A DNA stretch of 64,000 bases, taken from contig NMRA01000953.1 of NCBI GenBank assembly GCA_002633005.1, forward strand, positions 25,741 to 89,740, given 5' to 3'. Position 1 is the first letter of the stretch, and each line of letters opens with the position of its first letter. Source of the stretch: Phoronis australis. Its lineage: Eukaryota; Phoronida; Phoronidae. The position numbers and the translations under genes are program-made. Shown in pieces: positions 24,601 to 36,700 of this stretch. A model generated the notes under the pieces. It was given only the letters and a program-made list of their open reading frames with translations. It searched no databases and had not been told where the DNA came from.

Positions 24601-26826
24601 AAAACACCACAGGAGTAACCAAATCACGTAAACTCATCAAAGCCACAAGATGTGAGTGGTCACTCATGACTACATGTAGTTTGAGGACTCAATTCTAAAG
24701 AAACCATGATTAATAAAAACACAAGAAAATCAAAACAAAGATTCACCGAATCCGAGGCCGGGTCCGCAGTTGGTGACAAAACATTCTTTCAAATATTTTT
24801 CTGTCGAGTAGAGCTGGTTGCCTTTGTTTTTCAAATTATCCTTCAACTTAACCACGCCTTGATTTCGATCCTTGAGAGTTTCTTTACAGAAGTCGATCCT
24901 TTTCGAAAATGCTAATCTGAAATTTTTTCAAAGAACAGAAAAAGACTGAGTAGATGAAATTGAGACTGCTGCATAGAACAATGCTTTACAATGTATCTAA
25001 GTTTAAACCTCTATCTTATTGTTTTACAGGAATGTAAATATGTGAAAATAGATTTTTGGATAAAAGAACGTCCCAATCCGTGATTATCTGACGCCATACA
25101 GAACGATTTGAAATCATTGTCGGTACTTCCATTTATTCCAAAGTGAAACAGTTTGATAAAAACTAACATAATACACAGCAATTAAGAAGAATCTTAAATA
25201 CAGTCATAAAAACTTTGTGATGTATTTCAGGAAACATCAGTGGGAGTAATACAACGGCGATCATTTTTAAAATGTTACTTCTTCTTGCTGAATGGCTGTG
25301 AAATGAAGTAAAACTTCTGTCCATATTTTGGTTCCTTGCAAGCTCTGCCATCATTGACAGGGTCAATGAGAGATCCACCTAAAATAGTCGTGATTCGTAG
25401 TTAAAGAGGTAGACGTAATATATGTGTTAATGCTATTAAAGCGGTTAGGATTGTGATGGTACATCTTTAAGAGGACAGGCAATGTCATCCATCCCGTCTT
25501 ACTGTAGAAACAAATCTATTCAAATGAGCTTGTGGTGACAAGTATGGGCTTCGTTTGAACAAAGAAACCCATGCACCTCAGTCACGACATGTGTTTATTA
25601 ACAGTATTTCAACGATACCCCCACGTTAATAATCGTGCATGTAGCTCACGTGAAATGAAAAAGATGGCGCAACCCTAGTGTTTTGTGGACCTTTTCATTG
25701 AGCAGCGAACCCCATCGCCCATCCAAGACGATTCCAATCTACACTAACTTGGTGATAGACACCTTGTATTAAATGTTAAGTAGAACGCAGAAACATGATA
25801 CCTGCGCTCAACTACTTCTCATAGTTGCTCTTATGATGCATGTGCGGTGAATCGGGACAGTAAACTTTAAAACATATCCAAGAGAATTGGTAACATGTAC
25901 CTTTGGTGAAAGTGACACCAACAACTCACGGCATCCCTAATGAAGCAGTGTATATGCCACCTCAGTGTACTGTACTTAGCCGAGTTTTACTTAAAGTGTA
26001 TTAAAAGTAGGCTATAATAGATGGATACGGTGGAATAAATCACATATGTTGCATCTTAGAAACAAGTGGAACAATACCTTTGTTTACAACACTAGCAAAC
26101 GACTCCAGGTTCTTAAACCATGGCGTTGCTTCTGCTTCCCACACCTTCATCCGTGCAGCATTATCAACCAGTGGCTGAGGACTCAAATCGACGTATAGTT
26201 TGTTGCGATGTGCACCCAAACCAAGGGTCATGTGTTCAGTGTTGAATACACGCAGACAACTACGAGCCACGACGTGGGCTAAGTCGTATAGTAGTTCAGA
26301 ATTTGTAACGGACAATTCAACTGCTTGCCCGGTTTGGAAACGATACCGTTCTTCCTTATGTCGGAAGTCTATGTCTCTATTGTTTATGTATCGCGTCCGG
26401 TAGCCTGATCCTTCCAGAATGCGGAAATTTGGAAATTTACTTTTCACGATTTCGAGACACTCCAGCAACTTGACGTCCAGTCTAAAATACCTCTTTCCAG
26501 GATAAGCGAAGTCTTCGATTAGGAAATGCTCCGACAGATGGAGCTTCCTTTGTGAACCGTCTAGAAGCTTTATGATGCGACTCTCCTCTTTCAGACGTTT
26601 AGGATATGAATATTCATGACGTACATGATCAGGCAAACCTGCTACAAAGAGCTGAGTCAAAGGGAATGAGACCAGTTCTCCGACCGCGTCTTGTTGTGGC
26701 TTTACACAAACCTCTATATCATTGTTGCCGATAACTTTAACGTAGTCGAACCCAGCGCACTGTGCCAGCGAGGACAGTCGCGAAAGGTCACTCGATCTCC
26801 CGTTCAGTAAGCGAAGCTTCGCAGCT
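21694..26826 (-). CDS. Gene A': Hedgehog-tail plus M15-like domain protein (partial, 5' exons not found)
   Basis: Modelled exons are 26078-26826, 22185-22375 and 21694-21966 (stop TGA); phases agree at each junction. The first exon opens inside a Hedgehog-N-like segment (SRLSSLAQCAGFDYVKVIGN, then DIEVCVKPQ), which matches the end of Hedgehog signalling domains (LARLAVEAGFDWV, then HIHCSVK). The zinc histidine is Glu here. Next comes an M15/D-Ala-D-Ala-peptidase-like domain: LDVKLLECLEIVKSKF, EGSGYRTRYIN, FQTGQAVELS. The M15 pattern HxxGxAxxxD is altered, with His to Phe and Asp to Glu, so peptidase activity is doubtful. The last exons give a beta-strand-rich tail (GEVNVYIEKDRDFSALRNVL). The first exon could instead run to TGA at 26040, or join a terminal exon at 25275-25378. 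The exon begins with one base completing a codon, the same phase that Gene A exon 14 leaves open, so this may be part of Gene A. Confidence 0.68.
22950..24521 (+). CDS. Gene E: 3' end of an unidentified gene nested on the opposite strand
   Basis: Four plus-strand exons join in phase: 22950-23038 (AAACAG acceptor, AG|GTATAA donor), 23125-23354 (TACTTAG, CG|GTGAGC), 24293-24342 (TTTTTTCAG, GTG|GTGAGC) and 24471-24521. The last ends in TAA and is followed at once by AATAAA (24523-24528). They encode about 139 residues: NFDDLWFGLKTGVGCYATRR, then EWTLEFVFAELKKLVFSTF, PKGMLAFATKLDRNFKQDAT, and an acidic end (ASLEAEQYDESSKVTV). I do not recognise the family. No membrane segment is evident, and upstream exons were not found. 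The evidence is agreement of phase at three junctions, good splice sites and a correctly placed polyadenylation signal. It lies within the 26078-to-22375 intron of Gene A' on the other strand. Either the genes are nested or Gene A' really ends upstream. Confidence 0.55.
24523..24528 (+). terminator. AATAAA polyadenylation signal of Gene E
   Basis: It starts one base after the proposed TAA stop. It is closer to the stop than usual but otherwise canonical. Confidence 0.5.
25275..25378 (-). CDS. Alternative terminal exon for Gene A'
   Basis: Acceptor TATTTTAG precedes a 34-codon frame reading GSLIDPVNDGRACKEPKYGQ, then KFYFISQPFSKKK and TAA. Its opening phase matches the donor AAAG|GTATTG at 26077. 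The same donor is also in phase with the exon at 22185-22375, so the two may be mutually exclusive 3' ends. Confidence 0.45.
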
Positions 26827-27997
26827 CTGAAAAAATTGCAGTTTGAAACAAGTTGTCGCAAGCAAATCAAGTCCTGGTGCCTAATTTTTAATTCTTTAAC
26901 TCTAACTTAATTTTGGTTCAATTGTATAGGTCCAACATATGAGTTTTGTTAGTCTGTGCCCGAGCCAGTACACGACAAATGTGTAATCCTAGGTTGCACT
27001 TGACGACCCAAGCAGCTGTAATTTCTAGTCTGCGCTCAAAATCTCAAATCTGTTCTCCAATGTGTAGCTTGAATCCAGGGCTCATCGTGTAATACCTCCG
27101 AGTAGATAGAAACATCTTCATAAATCACAACTGATTGCTCGTAACAAAAGGAAGTGTCCATTTCTAGTTTTACAGACTCTTGCTCATCATTTTCAGAGAG
27201 TATAAGAGATAAAATTAACAACGTTTCAGTAGGCTGTAAACCCGCTTTGCAATCAGCCCAGCACCAGCAACACCGATAACCACATTATAATCCAGAAACA
27301 ACGGTGTCATCCAACACTTGCCCTACCTTCCTTCTGTATATAACGTGCTTTCGGATTTATCCACATAAGAGTTCGATGTCGGTTCTTTCCAAGCATTCTG
27401 GACTTGAAGTGTTCGGGTGTCTGCAAAGAAGCTGGTTAAGTTTCTGTATCACGCTATGTCCACAAGAACACAGCGCTTAGAAGAATGTCCGTATTAATTC
27501 TGTTGTGTATTTAATTTTTGGTGTGTACTAATTTCGATGTTGTTTACTCCGCTTACACGTACGCAAATATGTATGTGTTCAAACTTAGCAGTGGGCTTAT
27601 GGCCTTTGAGGACTTCAACAAAGTGAAAGTAAATTATGTCAAAAATGACATAATTTCTGTGTAACTTAAGATCGAAGACAAAAATTTGACTTTCTATACA
27701 TAAACCAGTCTTCTCGGAATTTTCGTCATCAGTCTTAAATTAACCAGAATTTCGGTCGTAGCTTAGATAATCTTTGGTCTTCTAAGACTTAAACGCCTTA
27801 ATCTTTGGTCAGTTTTCATGAAAGTAGTCCCAGATTTTATTTAATTGATAATTTTGTTGAAACACAACTATGCACTAGCAGCAAACGTATCAAAACACAT
27901 CAGCTGCAGTTTTGCTACAAAATCTCCGCGGCCATTACATGGATAGTCAGTTTACCGCGCCCTGCAGTGCGCGGCAACACGCTGTCCAACATTTAGG

Positions 27998-30661
27998 TTG
28001 AGCTCTGATACGCCGTAAAACGTAACAATTTCGTAAAATGTAATGACACTTTACGTCATTGTTGCATTTCACGTTACCAGGCCTCTCCTAACATGTACAA
28101 AGTTGTTAAATTTTATGAAATTGTTACAATTTACGTCGATTGTACATGCGAGAAATATACAATTTTTACATTTTACGAAAACGACGTCATACTCCATGGT
28201 ATTTGTCTTACGGAGGAAAAGGGTTCACACCATTAACGGCTTCTTTATCGGATCGAATTTTTAGATGTGTCCTGTGCTTTCCATTGAATTTTTATCATGA
28301 ATATTTTTAGTGTGGTCACAAGTGTACCCCGTACAGTTTCAACTCCAGGCGAAAGGAGTTTCCAGGATCAAGTAACAACTCTGTTACTGTTGGAGAGTTC
28401 TTGCAATCTTATGTTGACAAGTCATGAACCAATGGTGTAACCAAGAAACAATGCCTCTTGGCGCTTTCTGGGTCTGTATATTTATTGTACTGATTATTCC
28501 AAAATAAACACTCAATAAAAATGGTGCATCCGACATTACAGTAAACATTCTTCCCTTGGTAAGCACAGCAGAAGCAATGACATCGTATTTGTACATGTAT
28601 ATGTTACTAACGCACACGAAGAAAATTGTGGGATATTACATGTATATCGCGATAAGTAATATGCAAGCCAATTTAGACGAAAGGAAAAGTACGTATAGCG
28701 TGAACTACTTTTAACGAATCTTTAGTGTTAAGCGGTAACATCTGTATAAATGTCTTTTTGTTATTGTATACATGTATGATTTGCCTATTTTTTGTACGTT
28801 CTCATTGGGAATGGTGACTTACAGTATATGTCCAACTTGTGGCTGGGTAGCAATTGCTACAGGTCAATTAATTAAATGAATATTGATTAACTGATTGATT
28901 GATATATGTCGTTGCGAATTTGTTAAAAAACTTGAACTTATAAAGTGTGTGTTTATTTCATGTAAACTAGGAGCAGTTGTAAACAAATCAAAATATGAAA
29001 CAAATTTACATGAAATTACTAATTAACAGCCTTCTGCTACTTGTACTTCTGAACTGGCATTAGGTTGAGCAGACGATAGGAAGCAAACGTTGTTTTAAAG
29101 AAGATTAATGAAAAAAATACCTGTTAAATTTTTATAGAATCAATAAAATAATATCGTAATACAAAACATGTTATACCCATTATCGATTTTTGTTTGCTTT
29201 CATTGACTAAATACAACACGGTAAGGACAAAGAAGTATTTGACGTAGTAATACATATATATCTACCATGGCAACGACTGATTTATGACTAGTTGGCCAAA
29301 TAAGGGCGCTGCATTGTTTAGGTTGCGTGTTTGCGTACTTTAAACACAGTTTTCACCTTAAAGTTCATCAAGTTTGTTGAAATTAAATTTCATTTGATAT
29401 TTATTTGAATGATACGTTTATGATTTGTGCTATATATTTGGTCCAGTTGTCACATGTGTTTTTCAATTATCGGAGACTCAAACACCAATGCTGTGAGTGT
29501 GAGCATTGGGTGGGGGAGTAGAGTTTAAAAAACTACCGTTACTCTTATAGGTTTAGTCCACCAAATACATTACACCTTACGGCATTGTCAAGGATATTTT
29601 TCTAGAGATGATAAGGGTACATGTATTTGCTCTATACAAAAATACGGAAAAGTAGTTTTGTTGTATTTCACGGTGTGATAACACAGATATTTCAAATCCG
29701 TACCATCACCAATGTATGATAATGGCTAAGTTGCATTTCTTCGGGAAAAGTCTACAATAAAATGTTTCATGGCAGTTTCAATTCGGGAGCCAATTTGATA
29801 GAAAACCGTTTAGTCCTATTAGTAATACAACCAACGATACCGTGCTTTGAAGTTGCCGCAAGTCCAAGACAATTTTTAATCTCAACCTCCTCTTTTCCAA
29901 AAAGTGGGCCTATTCTGCATCCACAGCTACCAAAGTGTTTCTCACAATATCGTTAATGAGAACCCCTTTAAAATCCTTTTGAAACAGCACTCGCTGTCCT
30001 TTATGGGATGCCCGGTGAAAATATTGAACCATAAATGAGATGATTTTAAAATCTTTGAGGACCATGATGCACTAGCACTTGCTAAGAATGTAGTTTAAAT
30101 TTTGCACTAAGTCCTCGTTCGAAAATGTTAATACTAATAATAACAGTAATAATGATAATGATTAGTCAAATTTATGCCGCGTCAACATGGAGGATTTTTC
30201 TGTAGAAAAGGCATACAAAAAGGGCCGACCAAAAGAGTGTTTTTTCATAGCATATAATACTTTCCAAAATAGTGCCATTTTCGACAAAATGCTATCTCAA
30301 ATGGTGCCTTTTCTGAATTTCTGGAATTTTTACATAAAATTACTGACTCGATAAATGGGCAATTTTTTGTCCGAGCCCATTCTCTAAATGAGTAGGTATC
30401 CAAATATTCGCCCAAAAATGCTCGAGTACTCCTGACCGTAGTTTTGGTCATTTTCCTTGTGATATGACGTTGGTTTCGTAAACTGTGTCAATGATACATT
30501 TCTCGAACGCGGATTCGACGTAAAATGCAACATGTAAGCAAAATGTAACAACTTGCTCCATTTTAGAAGAGTCTTAGCAACGTTCAGTGTAACAATGACG
30601 TAAAATGTAACAGTTGTTACATTTACGAAATTATTACATTTTATGGCGTATGAGAGCTCAA
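27998..30661. mobile_element. 2.66-kb segment bounded by ~80-bp inverted repeats
   Basis: The left end (27998 onward) and the complement of the right end (30661 backward) share TTGAGCTCT.ATACGCC, TAAAA.GTAA, AATTTCGTAAA and TTTACGTCATTGTT in the same order. That is roughly 80 bp with scattered differences. Further GTAACA/TGTTAC repeats lie just inside the right end. No transposase-like frame is present, so this would be a non-autonomous or foldback element. I could not find a convincing target-site duplication. It lies between Gene A and Gene A'. Confidence 0.6.
28455..28535 (+). repeat. Dispersed repeat, copy 2
   Basis: Same orientation as the copy at 11985-12070. It shares CTTGGC, CTTTCTGGGTCT, TATATTTATTG, AATAAACA and ATCC.ACA. 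Confidence 0.65.
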
Positions 30662-30734
30662 ATGATCAGTCACAACATACGTATGGATTATAGCGATAAG
30701 ATTTAGTAACGGAAAAATTCCGCGATGACGAATC

Positions 30735-30740
30735 TTTATT
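30735..30740 (-). terminator. AATAAA polyadenylation signal of Gene A
   Basis: On the minus strand GTGAAATAAAGATT lies about 40 bases past the TAG stop at 30780-30782. This distance is usual for an animal transcript with a very short 3' UTR and supports the model's 3' end. Confidence 0.7.
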
Positions 30741-30779
30741 TCACTATAGAAGTGTCAGTACGTTCGATATTTAGGTCTC

Positions 30780-33700
30780 CTAAATGTAAAAAGATAAACC
30801 TCTCCATTCTTGACCAGTCAGGAATGCAAGCCGCCTCAAACGAAAAGCCAGCCGGAAGGACATCATTCTGTCAGCACATCTCTCCATGTTGTCATCATCT
30901 TCGTCTGCATTTCTGCAGTCCGGACACGGTGCACCTTCAACGCCACACCATTTGCTTGTTGCTTCTCCATTAGCAAACGAAACGTCATTCATGTAGTAAT
31001 AGAAAAGCCTAGCAACATAGAAGTTAAATTACTTTGTATGCGTCAATTTCTTTGTGATGGTATCGCATGCATACACAGTCACAGGCATTTCGAAGGTTAC
31101 TGGTTACGCGAGCTGGAAGGGTAGGTGAAAAGTGTTTGTGCAGCTATGACTTATTCTTAATCGTCTTCTTCAGTTGAGCAGTTGACCAGCTTCCAGTTTG
31201 GTTACTGCTTTGATGTTTCACGGAAAAAATAACACCAAGTGTCACTGTTTTAACCTTTGAAATTTTATCTTTTGAGGTAGTGATATAAAATTTATGTTAT
31301 ACATTTGCTTTGAAAACCATTTTTAAGGCGGATGTGTATTGAATTCGAGTTTTAAAAAATGTCAGAGCCCAAGATTCAGAGTGCTTATCTCTACACTGTC
31401 TATACTGTGGATCCTTTTGTTCAGCCTATTATTTTTAGTCTTATTTGGTTATGAATTGACCATAGACTATTTATTCATGATATTTTGTTCCATTGCCACG
31501 GTGCAAAATTGTGAAGAAGTACAAGCAACAATACGACAGACACAATGAAAGGATGGGTGCATTCAGCAACATACGGGACGGCACTAGATTACAGGTCTTC
31601 TTCCACTGCTCGTGAGCTTACTACTGTATTCAAGTTTCTGAATTTTAGGCAGGTTTGGTGATGACTATACAAACCCCAGTCTCTACTTATAAGTAGAGAC
31701 GGTGGCAATGCCATGAGGCGTTCCTACGGGGGAAGCTTTTCGCTGAATTATGCCTCTGACTCATTAAACGATTGAAGTCACGTTGCTATTTTTTCATTTT
31801 GTGCATAGAGGGAGACATTAGGAGGTCGTCCTTCCAACTTGAACCAATACTGCCGCAATTAAACTTTTTGGAGCAGTCATTCGTCCAGTTGCCCAAAACG
31901 GCAGCTAGCCATTTTTACACTCCTCGCGACAAGATAAATAACGTCATACGGCTACATCTCAGCAAAAATACTTAGGAGGAAACCTCCATGCATTAGTTGT
32001 TTAGCGTGTATTGTACAGTTCTCAACTAAGGAAATGAAATTGCAACACACAATGCAATGAGAATTTGAAAATTGAACCTTTCTGATCAAATTTGAGAAAA
32101 TGTTGTCCTAAACGCCATGTAATAATTTGAATAACATACATGTATTTAGCATGTGATTTGTTGAAATATTTGACTGTCAAAGGTTACTGCAGTTGTGACT
32201 TTTTTCCGTTCACAATTTGTGAGAATACATGAACTACTTGTAATTCGATAACACAGAAATTACGAGAGTTAATATATTTTTACTAGCATAACAACAATTG
32301 CTTCCTTTCTCGGAATAACAGCTAACATACAATTGCGCAAAATCACCCTCAAGTCATCCTTATACTAATTGCATACAAGCTGCATCGAATAGTACCTGTG
32401 AAACCTTTCATCGTCTCTTGTGATTGGAGCAGCTATTGGAAGACAAACGTCATCCATCGACCATTCTGCATCGGTAGACTTCCCTTCACTTAATTCAGGA
32501 AATCTATCACCACACCAGCTTAGACTTGGAAAATCACCTGCCGAAAATAAAAACCGCTTAGAATCCATTTTGCTTTTAAACTTTCCCAAGATAACATCAA
32601 AGTTTATCAAAATTAACGTGCCTACCGCCACACAACTGTGTTTGACGGCATTGCCACAACGAACTGACTTTCTTCAAATTCCAGATTAGTGCAGTGCTAA
32701 ATTTGTGTTTTTAAAGGATGCTGTTCTGAATCAGTAAAGAAGTGGTACAAAATTGAACTTACGACCAGTGAAAACAGGCTTCACGTCCACTTTTTTCGTT
32801 GAATAATCAACATCTATTGTCACAAGGTTCACGGCATTCTCGTTTTGCTTGTGTGTGTATAATGCCCCGCTGCTACCAGTCATAACAAATTTTCCAGAGG
32901 AATTTCCACAGAGGGCAGTTGGTTGAGTCCTGAATCGAGCATCAGAAGAACTTGCCTTAAGTAAGTTTTCTGAATCTAAGACCTCTTGTAAGACCGAGCA
33001 GGCTGGATTGCGATAAATTAAAGTAGGATCGCCGGACGTGATTACGACTTTTGGCTTAACGGCACTCAAGAAACTGCCAGTGTTAGCTTCACTACGGTTA
33101 CTACCGTGACGCCCAAGCTTGTAAACATCAGCAGTGACGTCAGTATTAAGCTTAAGCAAGTCAACTGATTGTTTTTCAGAAACATCGCCGACAAACAGCA
33201 TTTTGAAATGAGCATTTATCAATTTCAAGACCAGGCCACTTTCAGAAGATTTAGATCCAATTTGAGAAGACAAAATCTGCAACGATACTCCTGGGCACAC
33301 AGCTTTCTCGGGACATTGTTGTGCTCCAAGACATCGTTGAATTTTTATATGAGTAAATCGTTGTAACGTTGAAGACATCTCTCTATTTCCAGAGGACGAA
33401 TAGTACAAGTTGATGGACGGTAATTGTCCCAATACATCCGTCAACAGGTTCTTGCGACCATCATCTGTTCCCGTCAAGAACACGTGTTTTATTCTATGAA
33501 CATTCTCTTTTCCCATAAACGTAGAAACATGGGAGCTTTGCCAGAAACCTTTATCTGAAGACGATCGGGAGCCCATATCGACAAGTGTGATGTCACCGTT
33601 AGGGCACTGTATTATGGTAGCATCACCTTCGCCTACAGGGAGATCAAACACTCGCAGCTTCTTTGGTTGCGCTTTCGGCATAACTGAAATCATACCACAA

Positions 33701-36700
33701 AAATAAAAATATAGTGATAAGTCTGGACACGAGGACTCCTATTTCCATATTCAAACATGTATATGTGTAAGGTAAATGCAAAAATACAATAATATTAATA
33801 AATCAAATTGGCATTGTACCAACGCTTTTTAAAAATTAATACAACTTTTCAATGACCCATTGTTAACATTCAAAAACGCAAATCAAGGCAATGCAAATCA
33901 AATTAATAAAATTGTGTCACATCTTCTCATACTATGATTTAATATTACGTGTACATGTACCCTGAAATGTACGAATACTGTCAAAACATGAACTGTGACC
34001 CATTTGATCACTGCTTACTTAATTGGGCCACTTCGTCTGGTGGAACGATATACGATCCCCCAATTCCTTCTGTCAGGACTTATATCAGTTTGATAGCATA
34101 TTTTAATAATATTAAAATACTCACTACTCAAGTATCTCGTGTTTTTGGACTGAAGACTGGGTTGAACACCTACAGTTACGCCGTGTTTACTTCGTTTGAC
34201 ATTGCAGAAATTTGCACATGTTGCAAGATCTGATAGTTTATTCATAACGAGAGCGTGGTCTTCCGCTGAAGACGAAGACGATGTCACATCAAGGGTCACC
34301 AGACGACCTTCTGCCACCATATCAGACGGATCAAGCGGATTTTTGACGATTAGCTTACCTACAAAATCAAATTAAGTAATTGTGGACAATCCAAGCTATT
34401 TGGTCTAGAAAATGCGGCGTGGTGTACAACATGTTAGTGATATTTTTGCTTATTCATGTATTTGGAAGCGTGCAACAAACGACCCAGTTATTAAGAGATA
34501 CTTACGATTTTCCCATCCTGTTTCTTTCCTTATAAGTTTACTAAACTTCAGAACCATAGACGCCATGTTGGGGTGCATTGGGGGTGTGCTTGATGTGAAG
34601 ACGATATTTCCTTCAGATAATGACATTAGTCTAAACAAGAAAAATACAAGTTTAAATAATTCATTTGCAATAAGAAAAACATGTTGGTGTTTGCTGAATT
34701 TAAAAATCCCCGTGATATTTTGATCCACGTCGGTTGTAATCCTAATTTCGGAGATAGTATTTCATCAATGATAAGGTAAAACTTATTCCAACAATCAAAA
34801 CTATTGGTTGGATTGACACAACATCGAGCACAACAAAACAATTTTTCAAGATGGCAATTACACAGCTATACATGTACTACTTACATCGTGCATGCTGAGC
34901 GACAACAGCTGTCAAAATTTTAAGAAAGAATCACGCCGAAGTGTTTTACCTGTTTTTCCCCGATTTAGTAGAGGAAGGGTTGCAAGGTTTGACTGCTTCC
35001 ACAGCGCAAGTTAGCCTTTCAGCGCTAGCGAGGTACAAGGGTTTCTTCAAAAGCGAAGTTTTCGCTGTCTGCAATTCCGTCAGAATATCCCATTCCCTAA
35101 GAATATACTGAGCTGTTAATTAACGACCACACCCACCTTATTCATAATGTTTTGTTGGACAAAAAAAACATAGTCGAAAGTATTGTCAAAACTGAAAGCT
35201 AACTTACCATAATGTTCCAATGACAGACATATTTAGTTTAGTTGGTTTCATTTCCCACACCATGTCCAAAGTCAGATTAGCGTTGAATGTTCCAACCATC
35301 GCATATCCCATTGCTGACTGAACATCAAATTTCATCTGCACAGTGGGCTCAACTCTGAAGTAGAAAGAAGTACATGTAACATTCACGAATTCCATGATGG
35401 GTCCAATTATTCGTCAATAGAAATAACTGGTTTTTTCGTAAAATGATATTACGTGTTCTTAAAATTGTATATTGCCTCGACTAATTTGTAAACTTACCTG
35501 ACTGTTAATGGTGCATTGAGCGTCATCTCAAATATTGACTCAGCCACTGTCCACTTGAAGGCTGTTTCGAACTCAACCTTAAAAGTATTTCCGATAGTAT
35601 CAAAAACAGAAACGTACAGTTCACCTGACTTGATATCTCTTATGCTTGCTTATTCGACACTCAAACAATAAGCTTTCTTTAAAGATCAAGATTTCCCACA
35701 TTACGGAGGTTACAATAAAGACACATACACCATGTTTCAACAAGTTTGTGGAATTAAATATCAATGAAATACTATGATGTAAAGGTATTCAATTACCTGC
35801 GGGAAAATACTGACAGTCCCCGACACGTCTGCTGCTTTTTCGACTACTGATTTGCTAATTGTGACAGGTGCATCGTCGCGCAAAACATCAATCTTCAACA
35901 TCCGATCTGACACTTTTGTACTTGCTAGTTTCCACACGATGGTGGGAAAACAAAGTTTCAGTCAAATGGTGAAACATTCCAGTGGCGTTAAGGAATATAA
36001 CATTGACTCAATGAACCAAGCAACTAACACTGCCAACAACTTTTATTTCCTTTTTGCACTCTAACCACATCGAAGCTCAACATGTAAATTCGCAAACTAC
36101 GTACATACTACACCATTGCAAAGGAGAAGTAAATATCAGTACATGCATGTACATGTATTGGATGTCATGGCCGGCATTTAGTCGATCATTTGTTTTACCA
36201 TTATCTCAATAAATTGAGAACTGTATCTTATGTTATGGAATAACACTACTGTATGTTAAACGTGTACTTACTAACAGTAAATCTAGACGTTGTGTTAAAT
36301 GCTGTGTCCAGAGACATTGCAGCACTTGCTTCAAATGAAGCATTTAGCCACAGCTCAGCCGTTGAAGACACCACCAGGCTCACGTCTTTACTGACTGGGA
36401 TTTGAAACGTCTGGGGATTTTCTGCTCTCCATAGTTGCTGGAGGACCTCAGTGCTGAATTCTTCTTTGGTGGTGAGGGACATCGTATAACTCAAGCTTGC
36501 TTCCACATCAAACTGTAATGACACGGACACTTCATTATTGCTTCTGTTAGTATCATTTAAAAATATCATTCAAAATATTCGACTTCAAGCCTTTGATGAA
36601 CTCAAAGGACAGAACTTTGTCTGAATCTGTCAAACTATGGATTATTTTGTAATTAAGTAAAACATGTCACCAATATGGGAAGGCGTCGACATTTATGCAT

